This document shows, one piece after another, positions 1 to 6,665 of a DNA stretch of 8,904 nucleotides. The stretch is from an uncultured Terrimonas sp. (GTDB lineage Bacteria > Bacteroidota > Bacteroidia > Chitinophagales > Chitinophagaceae), in assembly GCA_946886925.1 (NCBI GenBank), contig CAMPJQ010000078.1, positions 1 to 8,904 of the forward strand, in the 5' to 3' direction. Within the stretch, counting starts at the first letter, position 1. Each line of letters begins with the position of its first letter. Made by a program: the position numbers and the translations under genes. The notes beneath the pieces are model-generated. The model did not search any database. It was not told the origin of the DNA and was given only the letters and a program-made list of their open reading frames with translations.

Positions 1-1935
1 ACCAATGTTACCTACTTTGGATATTTCCTATTGTTTACAGGACTATTTTTCACGTTATTCTGGAAAGGCACTCATTTCTGGAAATTGAATCATTCATTAA
101 AAAAAATGCACAGGAAAAGTTTTGTTCTTCTTCCTTTTTTATTGCTCTTGGCGCCGGGAATAAAGCCCTGTTCCGCTCAGAACAGTACCGTTGGAACAAA
201 TGATATGACAATCGCCCCGGAGCATGCACCCGGACCGGCCGCCCAGTTTGCAAAACCCGGTGAGCTCGGTTCCAACAGGATAGTTGACCCGGTTCATGCT
301 AAAAAATTCGGGCATCTCCTGGTTCAGGATTTTCAGGGCCGCATTAAACCCGTGAATACCCACACCCTGGAAATGCTCAGGAAGATTTACAAGAAAGATA
401 CATATCAAAAAGGATCGCTTACCCTGTCTTCGGAACAATGGTTTATTTCCATGCAGGTTGATCCTGGTTATTGGGCCAATGAACCACTGATTAAAGTAGG
501 CCAAAAAGGAGGTGACGAACTGATAAAAGAAACCGGCGCCAATGCAGAAGGTTATACTTCTTATACAAACCTTGCAGACCCGAATACCGGAATATTTAAG
601 CTGGAAAAACAGTATAACAAATCTTTCAGCAAGCGAAAAGCCGACCAGTCTAATTACGACAAAGGAATTATAGAAGTTACAGAACGATTCAATATTTTTA
701 GCAGTATCGCTTTTGGATATTATACCCGGATCATTCCTGTAAAAAATGATCCGGCACAAACATGGAGGAGCTGGATTTATAGCGCTGAAGAAAACGCTGT
801 AGAAATTGACCAGGCAGCTTATCGTATTCTGACCAATTATTTTAATGGAGTAAAAGAAGGTTTGAAAACCGGAAACTATAACAATGCGGATAAAAGTATT
901 GAAGACATCCGTGAATACCAGCAGGTTTGGGGCAAAGAGATTGTTCCGTCGAACTCAAAAATCAACCTGGAAATTCTCTATAATCATCTGAACGTTTTCT
1001 TTTGGCTGATGATAGCTTACAGCTTTTTGGGTATGTGTATGATCATGCTTGGTTTTGCAGAAGTGTTTTCGTCGGGGTCGAAATATAATCGCATGATTCG
1101 TATGCTCACCAAAACCCTGTTGGGAATTATGATTGTAGCGCTGGGCATTCAGGGAGTAACTTTAGCCGTTCGCTGGTATCTTTCCGGGCATGCTCCCTGG
1201 AGCAACGGTTACGAGGCTATTGTATTTATTTCAGGCATCGGTGTGCTCTCCGGACTGATTCTTTACAGGAACCGTAATGCCTTTATTCCCGCAGCCGGAG
1301 CTTTGGTTGCCATGATCATGATGGGGTTTGCACACGGAGGATCCATGCTCGATCCGCAGATCACTCCTTTGGAACCGGTTCTGAAATCCTATTGGCTTAT
1401 GGTTCATGTAGGCATCATCACTTCCAGTTACGGATTCTTTGGGCTGTCGGCAGTATTAAGTGTGATTTCATTAATACTGTTCAGCGCAAAGCCCACTAAC
1501 AAAATAGCGCATTCCATCAAAGAAATGACCATAGTAAATGAAATGGCTTTAACCGTTGGGCTCTTTGCCCTTGCCGTAGGTACTTTCCTGGGAGGAATGT
1601 GGGCCAACGAAAGCTGGGGAAGGTATTGGAGCTGGGATCCCAAAGAGACCTGGGCATTTATTTCGGTTATATTTTATGCCGTGGTGCTCCACCTGAGACT
1701 GGTTCCGAAACTGAGGGGCAAACTAACCTTTAATATTGTGAGCCTGTGGGCGATATGGTCAATTGTATTTACTTATTTCGGGGTGAATTACTACCTGTCC
1801 GGATTACACTCCTATGCTGCCGGTGACCCCATGCCAATTCCCGCCTGGATCTATATTACCGCAGCGGGAATGCTCATTTTATCTTTGATGGCTTATTTTA
1901 GAAACACAACAAGCAGGAAACAGAAATTAATGTAG
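1..1935 (+). CDS. ccsA: Fused cytochrome c biogenesis protein CcsB-CcsA (ResB/ResC type), 5' end missing
   Basis: Haem delivery and ligation component of system II cytochrome c maturation, an inner-membrane protein that passes haem to apocytochromes outside the membrane. The frame is open from base 1, so the true start lies upstream; 644 residues are visible. The first ~29 residues are a membrane segment fitting the end of the ResB-like half. A second hydrophobic stretch (about nt 106-180, ending CSAQ) precedes a long extracytoplasmic domain. This contains the HAKKFGHLLVQDFQGRIKP segment (nt 292-348) that I associate with Bacteroidota members. From nt ~990 onward come multiple membrane helices of the CcsA/ResC part. 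The haem-binding WWD motif WGRYWSWD lies at nt 1615-1638, and candidate haem-ligand histidines lie at nt 1405 (MVHVG) and 1807 (GLHSYA). The family is known for WWD plus flanking histidines; the specific ligand assignment here is inferred. The TAG stop at 1933 follows an ordinary basic tail. The family call is very secure; the N-terminal content is not visible. Confidence 0.95.
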   Translation, partial: TNVTYFGYFLLFTGLFFTLFWKGTHFWKLNHSLKKMHRKSFVLLPFLLLLAPGIKPCSAQNSTVGTNDMTIAPEHAPGPAAQFAKPGELGSNRIVDPVHAKKFGHLLVQDFQGRIKPVNTHTLEMLRKIYKKDTYQKGSLTLSSEQWFISMQVDPGYWANEPLIKVGQKGGDELIKETGANAEGYTSYTNLADPNTGIFKLEKQYNKSFSKRKADQSNYDKGIIEVTERFNIFSSIAFGYYTRIIPVKNDPAQTWRSWIYSAEENAVEIDQAAYRILTNYFNGVKEGLKTGNYNNADKSIEDIREYQQVWGKEIVPSNSKINLEILYNHLNVFFWLMIAYSFLGMCMIMLGFAEVFSSGSKYNRMIRMLTKTLLGIMIVALGIQGVTLAVRWYLSGHAPWSNGYEAIVFISGIGVLSGLILYRNRNAFIPAAGALVAMIMMGFAHGGSMLDPQITPLEPVLKSYWLMVHVGIITSSYGFFGLSAVLSVISLILFSAKPTNKIAHSIKEMTIVNEMALTVGLFALAVGTFLGGMWANESWGRYWSWDPKETWAFISVIFYAVVLHLRLVPKLRGKLTFNIVSLWAIWSIVFTYFGVNYYLSGLHSYAAGDPMPIPAWIYITAAGMLILSLMAYFRNTTSRKQKLM

Positions 1936-1946
1936 GTAAAAGCCGG

Positions 1947-1980
1947 GTGCATTTTTAATTTAGTTAGAATAATTATGCAC
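1947..1980 (+). terminator. Possible terminator hairpin after ccsA
   Basis: A perfect 6-bp inverted repeat, GTGCAT (1947-1952) and ATGCAC (1975-1980), encloses a 22-base AT-rich loop beginning with a T-run. It starts 11 bases after the ccsA stop. The position suits a 3' end signal, but the loop is long and no U-tract follows the right arm, so this is weak evidence for an intrinsic terminator. Confidence 0.3.
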
Positions 1981-2062
1981 ACCGAAGCAAGCCACCGGAA
2001 GCTAAGCAATAGGATAACATCCGAAGTCGAAAATCCCAAATCCGAAGCAATCATAAACCACG
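1981..2062. repeat. Degenerate CCGAAG-containing spacer
   Basis: This non-coding stretch between ccsA and repeat copy 1 contains CCGAAGCAA twice (1982-1990 and 2042-2050) and ATCCGAAG twice (2019-2026 and 2040-2047), with related CCGGAAGC and AATCCCAAATCC words between. It reads as a decayed low-complexity repeat. No convincing open frame, RNA gene or promoter was seen in it. Confidence 0.35.
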
Positions 2063-2064
2063 AT

Positions 2065-2217
2065 TCGCGCCGGGGCCTTCATCAAAAGCCAATGTGGGCT
2101 GGCCATGACCCCTGCGCTGATAAAGACCAATCGCTAAAAGTTAAATAATTATTCTATTCGCCGAAGGTCTCACGCTCAACACGGTTGCCGGGCTGTGAAG
2201 ACCCGCCAGGAAAAGAT
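2065..2217 (+). repeat. Dispersed two-hairpin intergenic repeat, copy 1
   Basis: This is the first of three near-full copies of an intergenic repeat (others at 4320-4460 and 6013-6168). Shared blocks include TTCATCAAAAGCCAATGTGG, CTGCGCTG, TTCTATTCGCC and GTGAAGACCC. Hairpin A pairs GGGG (2072-2075) with CCCC of ATGACCCC (2105-2112). CAT (2080-2082) can pair with ATG (2105-2107), and AGCC/GGCT forms an inner stem. Hairpin B pairs GGTCTCAC (2166-2173) with GTGAAGACC (2195-2203), one base bulged. An AT-rich linker with ATCGCTAAAAGTTAAATAAT joins the hairpins. It lies between ccsA and hflK, both on the plus strand. No open frame, transposase or obvious target-site duplication was seen. Confidence 0.85.
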
Positions 2218-2238
2218 CACTTTAAATTTTAACGGTTC

Positions 2239-2280
2239 AATACCGCTCAAATCCCCGATTGGCTTCAGTTTTCCGGTATT
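2239..2280. other. 7-bp inverted repeat in the hflK leader region
   Basis: AATACCG (2239-2245) and CGGTATT (2274-2280) form a perfect 7-bp inverted repeat around a 28-base spacer, roughly 65-105 bases upstream of the hflK ATG. It could be an operator-like palindrome or a leader RNA stem, but a chance occurrence cannot be excluded. Confidence 0.25.
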
Positions 2281-2311
2281 CTTTCGTATTTTCAGCGTTT
2301 TTAGTCACCAT

Positions 2312-2331
2312 AATGGCCCCTGCCATTTTTT
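2312..2331 (+). terminator. Compact hairpin plus T-run just upstream of hflK
   Basis: AATGGC (2312-2317), a CCCT loop, and GCCATT (2322-2327) form a perfect 6-bp stem with a tetraloop, followed directly by TTTT. The shape is that of a small intrinsic terminator or attenuator. It ends 12 bases before the chosen hflK ATG, an unusual place for a terminator. It may end read-through from upstream, sit in the hflK leader as an attenuator, or lie upstream of a very short leader. Confidence 0.4.
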
Positions 2332-2343
2332 AAATCTTTGAGA

Positions 2344-3321
2344 ATGACAGATTTCGACCAGCAAGTTGCGTACTACCGCTATTTGGCAAAAAAACACGGA
2401 AAGAAAATCCTGCTTGGTTTATTCGTATTGATCCTGCTGCTCACATCCGTGAGAACCGTAGGACCCGAAGAGGAGGGTGTGGTGCTTAACCTGGGGCAAT
2501 ACAGCAGAACAGTAAACCCCGGGCTTAATTTTATTGCTCCGTTCGGCATTGAGAAAATGTACAAGATACCCGTTCAGCGCCAGCTCAAACATGAATTTGG
2601 ATTCCGGACAACCGGAGCCAACAGCCGCTCCGAATATTCAGACAAAGACTTCAGCATAGAATCATCTATGTTGAGCGGCGATCTGAATATGGCCGATGTG
2701 GAATGGGTGGTTCAGTACAGGATCGAAAATTCTTTCCAATACCTTTTCAGGGTAAAAGATCCCGAACGCTCGCTGAGGGATATGGCCGAATCGGCTATGC
2801 GCAAATCCGTAGGAGACCGAACAGTGAATGAAGTGCTTACGGTTGGCCGCCAGGAAGTAGCCACCAATATGGAAGTGCTGTTGCAGAAGCTGTGCGATGA
2901 ATACGAAAATGGTATTCGTATAGACCAGGTGGTACTGCAGGATGTTAACCCGCCCGCTTTGGTGAAACCTTCTTTCAATGGTGTAAACCAGGCGCAGCAG
3001 GAACGTGAAACGCTCATCAACCAGGCCGAGTCGGAATACAACAGCGTTATTCCAAGAGCAAGGGGCGAAGCAAAGGAAACCATTCAACTGGCTGAAGCAT
3101 ACGCGCTGAACAGGGTGAATGGCGCTACCGGTGATGCCGCCAGGTTTGAATCGTTGTACACCGAATATATCAAGGCGCCGGAGGTTACTAAAAAAAGAAT
3201 TTATCTCGAAACAATGGAGAGGATCCTGCCTAAAATTGGCAACAAAATAGTGGTGGATGAAAAAGGAAACAATGTGTTGCCGTTGCTGAACCTCGGTAAC
3301 AAAACAAGCCCGTCAAAATAA
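2344..3321 (+). CDS. hflK: HflK, membrane SPFH/band-7 protein (FtsH modulator)
   Basis: One half of the HflK-HflC complex, a prohibitin-like membrane assembly that encloses and modulates the AAA protease FtsH. The 325-residue protein has a short N-terminal tail and a membrane segment at ~21-36. VGPEEEGVVLNLGQY (39-53) opens the SPFH domain. The segment VLQDVNPPALVKPSFN (197-212) matches the HflK signature seen as QdArPPEEVKAAF in E. coli. It is followed by a long alpha-helical region with PRARGEA (237-243) and KAPEVTKKRIYLETMERIL (277-295), also HflK hallmarks. It is shorter than E. coli HflK (419 aa), lacking the glycine-rich N-terminus and C-terminal extension. I chose the ATG at 2344 over an in-frame TTG at 2338; no Shine-Dalgarno is visible, as is common in Bacteroidota. 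hflC follows after ~51 bases, so the two are probably co-transcribed. Confidence 0.95.
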   Translation: MTDFDQQVAYYRYLAKKHGKKILLGLFVLILLLTSVRTVGPEEEGVVLNLGQYSRTVNPGLNFIAPFGIEKMYKIPVQRQLKHEFGFRTTGANSRSEYSDKDFSIESSMLSGDLNMADVEWVVQYRIENSFQYLFRVKDPERSLRDMAESAMRKSVGDRTVNEVLTVGRQEVATNMEVLLQKLCDEYENGIRIDQVVLQDVNPPALVKPSFNGVNQAQQERETLINQAESEYNSVIPRARGEAKETIQLAEAYALNRVNGATGDAARFESLYTEYIKAPEVTKKRIYLETMERILPKIGNKIVVDEKGNNVLPLLNLGNKTSPSK

Positions 3322-3372
3322 TTCATAAGCGAATGAAACTGTATAGTGGTATTTCGCATAAATAAGTCAATA

Positions 3373-4311
3373 ATGATCAAACCCAAACAAATTATAATAG
3401 GTGTTTTAGTAATAGTGGCGGTAATAGCTGTTTCCGGTTCTGTATTTATTCTTAATGAAACAGAGCAGGCAATAGTTACCCAGTTCGGCAAACCGGTAGG
3501 AACGCCCCGCGTTAAACCGGGTGTACATATGAAGCTGCCTTTTATACAAAAAGTACAGTTCTTCGACAAGCGTTACCTGGCCTGGGACGGACACCCGAAC
3601 CAGGTGCCTACCAAAGACAAGAAATTCATTTATGTAGACACTTATGCCAGGTGGCAGATCACGAACTCGCTGCAGTTCTTTATTCGCCTGAAGGATGAAA
3701 GATCTGCCAAGTCGAGGCTTGATGATATTCTGGATGGCGAAACCCGCAATGCCGTAGCCGCGCATGAACTTTTAGATATTGTACGCTCCTCCAACCGTAA
3801 ACCAGAGATTGGAGAAGATTTTTTGGAACAATTGGAAAACCTGGATTCTATTTCTGTTGGGCGCGATAAAATTGAATCCATGATCCTTAAAAAGGTAAAC
3901 GAAAGAACCGCTGATCTTGGGATCAGGATATTGGATTTCCGGTTCAGGCGGGTAAATTATGTAGAGGAAGTAAGGAACAGGGTGTACGACAGGATGATCA
4001 GTGAAAGAAACAGGATTGCCGAACAATTTAAATCTGAAGGTCAGGGCGAAGCATTAAAAATACGTGGCAATAAAGAACTTGACCTTGCCGAAATTCAGTC
4101 GTCGGCTATTAAAGACGCCCAGGTGATCAGGGGAAAAGCAGATGCAAGCGCTACATCTATTTATGCAGGCGCCTATAATAAAACAGCCCAGTCGAGGGAA
4201 TTGTACAGCTTTATGAAATCCATGGAAACGCTGGAAAGATCGCTTGATAGTCAAACCAGTGTTGTACTTACCACCGATAATGAACTGTTTAAATTTTTGA
4301 AAAAGCCCTGA
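3373..4311 (+). CDS. hflC: HflC, membrane SPFH/band-7 protein (FtsH modulator)
   Basis: Partner of HflK in the extracytoplasmic-facing SPFH complex around FtsH. The 312-residue protein has one N-terminal membrane segment (~6-26), then ILNETEQAIVTQFGKPVG (26-43), the usual start of the HflC SPFH domain. KPGVHMKLPFIQKVQFFDKR (48-67) corresponds to E. coli EPGLHFKIPFIETVKMLDAR. The DFRFRRVNYVEEVRNRVYDR segment and the RNRIAEQFKSEGQGEA stretch match the conserved HflC coiled-coil entry. The C-terminal TTDNELFKFLKKP resembles E. coli SPDSDFFRYMKTP. Length is close to the family norm (334 in E. coli). The ATG at 3373 places the membrane anchor normally; an in-frame GTG at 3346 would add nine residues with no family counterpart that I know of. 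Its TGA is followed almost at once by repeat copy 2. Confidence 0.95.
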   Translation: MIKPKQIIIGVLVIVAVIAVSGSVFILNETEQAIVTQFGKPVGTPRVKPGVHMKLPFIQKVQFFDKRYLAWDGHPNQVPTKDKKFIYVDTYARWQITNSLQFFIRLKDERSAKSRLDDILDGETRNAVAAHELLDIVRSSNRKPEIGEDFLEQLENLDSISVGRDKIESMILKKVNERTADLGIRILDFRFRRVNYVEEVRNRVYDRMISERNRIAEQFKSEGQGEALKIRGNKELDLAEIQSSAIKDAQVIRGKADASATSIYAGAYNKTAQSRELYSFMKSMETLERSLDSQTSVVLTTDNELFKFLKKP

Positions 4312-4319
4312 TGAAAAAA

Positions 4320-4460
4320 GAAGTCGTGCCGGGGTCTCTTCATCAAAAGCCAATGTGGCCTGGCCATGAGACCACTGCGCTGAGAAAAATGATTATTCTA
4401 TTCGCCGGAGTCTCACCCTTCTCACAATTCCGGGCGGTGAAAACCCCGTCGGGAAGAGAA
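4320..4460 (+). repeat. Dispersed two-hairpin intergenic repeat, copy 2
   Basis: Same family and orientation as copies 1 and 3, beginning about 9 bases after the hflC stop. In hairpin A the arms are GGTCTC (4333-4338) and GAGACC (4368-4373), where copy 3 has GGGGTC/GACCCC. Two bases are inserted on each side relative to copy 3, so pairing is kept. CAT (4341) and ATG (4366) can extend the stem. Hairpin B, GGAGTCTCAC (4407-4416) against GTGAAAACCCC (4437-4447), is the least well paired of the three. The linker is shorter by roughly 20 bases, lacking the AATCGCTAAAATTAAA block. It lies between convergent genes (hflC and the BNR gene). Confidence 0.85.
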
Positions 4461-4472
4461 CTTTATGCGCAA

Positions 4473-4504
4473 GTTGCACCGGCCGTGAAGGCCGGGACTG
4501 CAAC
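4473..4504. terminator. Strong stem-loop between convergent genes
   Basis: GTTGCA-CCGGCC (4473-4484), loop GTGAA, GGCCGG (4490-4495), a GAC bulge and TGCAAC (4499-4504) give 12 base pairs interrupted by one 3-base bulge. It sits between the 3' ends of hflC (+) and the BNR gene (-), where a bidirectional terminator is expected. No clear U-tract follows on either strand, so it may be a 3'-end stabilising structure or a factor-dependent end rather than a classical intrinsic terminator. Confidence 0.5.
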
Positions 4505-4529
4505 CGGCTTTGTTGGTCAACCGTAGTGA

Positions 4530-5921
4530 TTAGTGTGATTTAAACAATACGGGTTTTTCAAAATCTCCCTTCATGGTGTACGGAAGCTTCCAAACCTTAT
4601 TTCCTTTTTTGTTACAGAAATAGAGTACCGATTCCGAAAACGTATCCGCATTGCCATCGGCCCAAAATGCATAAAAATCTGCATCGGCAGAAACCGGCCT
4701 GCGTGCATAAGCATGATTGCGGTTACTCTTTGCTGTGAGTTTATGCTTTTTTTGCCAGGTTTTGCCGGCATCCTCACTTTCCCACATCACCATTTCACCA
4801 CCGGTACCATATTGCTGCGGACCGGCATCGGTTGGACCAACAATTTGCCAATGATTTTTTTGGATATACAAAGAACCCATGTCGTAGTTATGAGTAGAAG
4901 TACAAACGGTATCAAAACGCCAGTTGTTGTTGGTCCAATGCATTACCACCCATTGCCGCGGATCACCGCCAGGGCCGGGTTTGTAATCATTGCTTATCAC
5001 TGCCAGTATAACCGGGTTTCCTTCCTCATCAAAATTGAGGTCGTTCAGGTATACTAACTTGCCTTCCTTTTCGTAATCCTTTAGCAGTGCATTGTTTTGT
5101 GGATTCGACAGGGGCGTTTGTAAAGGTTTCCCGTCAACGGTTGTCCAGGTTTTTCCCATGTCGGAACTTTGGGCAACATATACGTTCGTTCTTTTGTCTA
5201 CATTGCCACCAGGATGATAATTAAAAACCGACACCAGTTTCCCGTTCCATACATTCGACACCTGGTAATGACCACCCATGCCCGCCAGCTTTTGCTCTTC
5301 TGTCCATTGCAGCCCGTCCTTACTGGTGCTCCAGTACAGTTCCCTGCCTTTGGTATATTTTGTAAACAAATAAAGGAAACCTTTGCCGTTAATCCACCAG
5401 GGCTGGGGATAGGTCATGTCTGCTTCTTTGATTTTATCAAACTCATTTATCGAATAAGGTTGGCGGCTTTTGAAAATGATGCCCCTGCGTGAAGTATTTC
5501 GTCCGCTTACAAAAACCCAGATATACCCTTTGTTGTCAATGGCAATGGAAGCATTGTCATGCGGATCATCCACTCCATCCTTATCGTATACAATTACCGG
5601 CTTCGGCACACGCTTTTTTGCGTGATCATAATAAGATATCATGATCAGCAAATGCTTTTGATCCTTTTGAGTGGTGCCGCCGTAAACAAAAAAAGTTTTA
5701 TTGACCGTTTTGCTGTAAATGGCCACCGGTACGTGGCTGGATGTATAGGTGCCCAATCCACCCGAATATTTATCGCCGTAACCCGAAAATTGGCCCAACG
5801 TAAACCAAATGCCTTTGTAACCGTTTGCCCTGGCATTTTGGGCGAATATGTTTGTCTGTATACACAGCAGAAAACACACTGATGCAATACCATATTTAAA
5901 AAATATTTTCTTGTTTCGCAT
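4530..5921 (-). CDS. Secreted BNR/Asp-box beta-propeller protein (BNR_4-like)
   Basis: A 463-residue exported protein of the sialidase-like beta-propeller type. Residues 1-27 form a signal peptide (basic start MRNKK, hydrophobic core, FA|Q cleavage). The mature protein begins with GYKGIWFTLGQ (34-44), which I associate with BNR-4 repeat proteins, and has DDPHDNASIAID (118-129). Two exact Asp-box motifs, S-x-D-x-G-x-T-W, are at 252-259 (SSDMGKTW) and 382-389 (SEDAGKTW); SKDGLQW (200-206) is a degenerate third. Related propellers include sialidases and some polysaccharide lyases. No catalytic residues can be assigned from sequence alone, so substrate and activity are open. It converges on hflC. 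Direct repeat copies 2 and 3 flank it on both sides. The start codon at 5921 directly precedes the signal peptide; no Shine-Dalgarno is seen. Confidence 0.88.
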   Translation of the reverse strand: MRNKKIFFKYGIASVCFLLCIQTNIFAQNARANGYKGIWFTLGQFSGYGDKYSGGLGTYTSSHVPVAIYSKTVNKTFFVYGGTTQKDQKHLLIMISYYDHAKKRVPKPVIVYDKDGVDDPHDNASIAIDNKGYIWVFVSGRNTSRRGIIFKSRQPYSINEFDKIKEADMTYPQPWWINGKGFLYLFTKYTKGRELYWSTSKDGLQWTEEQKLAGMGGHYQVSNVWNGKLVSVFNYHPGGNVDKRTNVYVAQSSDMGKTWTTVDGKPLQTPLSNPQNNALLKDYEKEGKLVYLNDLNFDEEGNPVILAVISNDYKPGPGGDPRQWVVMHWTNNNWRFDTVCTSTHNYDMGSLYIQKNHWQIVGPTDAGPQQYGTGGEMVMWESEDAGKTWQKKHKLTAKSNRNHAYARRPVSADADFYAFWADGNADTFSESVLYFCNKKGNKVWKLPYTMKGDFEKPVLFKSH

Positions 5922-6012
5922 CAGCGCTGTTTTCGTAAGTTGATTTCTTCATGTGCGGGTATATAAAAAGTCAGGTTAAGATGAAAATGGCAATTTAAAT
6001 GCATCATTCTAG

Positions 6013-6168
6013 GAAGTCGCGCCGGGGTCTTCATCAAAAGCCATTGTGGGCTGGCTATGACCCCTGCGCTGCGAAAAAGCAATCGCTAAAATTAAATAAT
6101 GCTTCTATTCGCCGGGGTCTCACCCTTCTCACAATTGCCGGGGGCTGTGAAGACCCCGTTGGGAAGAT
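6013..6168 (+). repeat. Dispersed two-hairpin intergenic repeat, copy 3 (best-paired copy)
   Basis: The most regular copy. Hairpin A pairs GGGGTC (6024-6029) with GACCCC (6059-6064), with CAT (6032) able to pair with ATG (6057). The inner stem is AGCC (6039-6042) with GGCT (6049-6052). Hairpin B pairs GGGGTC-T-CAC (6114-6123) with GTG-AA-GACCCC (6147-6157). The outermost arms, CGGGGTCTTCA (6023-6033) and TGAAGACCCCG (6148-6158), are also an exact 11-bp inverted repeat, and the inner arms GACCCC (6059) and GGGGTC (6114) match each other. An alternative fold of outer with outer and inner with inner is therefore possible. It lies between the acidic-protein gene and the BNR gene, both on the minus strand, about 90 bases from the BNR start. 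Confidence 0.88.
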
Positions 6169-6204
6169 AAGTCCCTAAGACGATTTTTTCAATAACATTT
6201 TTCA

Positions 6205-6504
6205 TTAATTGTCCTCCCTTTCTTCCAGGTCATTGTGTTCATCTCCGCCCAGGCTGTAATAATTGTTTTCTTCATCTTCTTCACCAATCGCTTCATCCTT
6301 ATCATCCAGTTCCGATCCGGGAACATCAAGATCGGGACCTTCAGCATCAATGGTATCTTCATCCTCTAAGGGTTCTTTCTTTTCTTTTTTATAAATATCC
6401 TCTTTATCAGGATAGTGTGGATAGCCGGGAAGATCTTTTTCATCTTCCACCTTGGCTTCTGCCTGCTTCATTTTCTTTCCCATACAATTATTTTTTAGGT
6501 CCAT
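6205..6504 (-). CDS. Small, highly acidic hypothetical protein
   Basis: A protein of 99 residues, dominated by Asp and Glu beyond residue ~20, with a basic start (KNNC, GKKMKQ). There is no signal peptide and no membrane segment. Recognisable segments are DLPGYPHYPDKEDIY, DLDVPGSELDDKDEAIGEED and EENNYYSLGGDEHND. I believe closely similar short acidic proteins are common as conserved hypotheticals in Chitinophagaceae and relatives, but this is recollection and unverified. The composition suggests a cytoplasmic, probably disordered protein; no function is known to me. The start is uncertain: ATG at 6504 has AGG nine bases upstream, while in-frame ATGs at 6483 (MGKKMKQ) and 6471 (MKQAEAK) are equally plausible and would fit the ordered part better. 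It is followed by repeat copy 3. Confidence 0.75.
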   Translation of the reverse strand: MDLKNNCMGKKMKQAEAKVEDEKDLPGYPHYPDKEDIYKKEKKEPLEDEDTIDAEGPDLDVPGSELDDKDEAIGEEDEENNYYSLGGDEHNDLEEREDN

Positions 6505-6665
6505 TTATTTTTACCTGTCACAAATCTCCTGAAAATTATCACATGTTTCAACGCGTATTTAAAGTCCATGCCATCTTTTAAATTTTTTCCCGTCAGATAT
6601 TGTATTATATTGTATACAGCGGAGTGTTTATAGTGAATAGGCTCCGGTAGTGTTTTTCTGTAGAT

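Noticed and set aside
31..33. TTG at 31 as the start of the ccsA gene
   Set aside because: The frame is open to base 1 and residues before it continue a membrane segment, so the gene is truncated by the window edge.
139..759. Long minus-strand frame of 206 codons
   Set aside because: It lies wholly antisense to the extracytoplasmic domain of the Ccs fusion protein, which is strongly supported by family motifs.
2237..2326. Minus-strand frame of 29 codons upstream of hflK, with an A-rich leader
   Set aside because: It is short and lies over the two inverted repeats of the hflK leader, with no sign of conservation that can be judged here.
3346..3372. GTG at 3346 as the hflC start
   Set aside because: It would add nine residues before a normally placed membrane anchor; ATG at 3373 matches the usual family N-terminus better.
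4311..4526. Plus-strand frame of 71 codons whose ATG overlaps the hflC stop (TGATG)
   Set aside because: It runs through repeat copy 2 and the following stem-loop. The overlap looks like translational coupling, but the sequence is explained by the repeat, and the frame is broken in the other copies.
4320..6168. Repeats as integron attC sites separating gene cassettes
   Set aside because: The imperfect palindromes and gene-by-gene spacing are reminiscent, but the GTTRRRY core sites are not present at the ends and the genes are in mixed orientation, two of them housekeeping.
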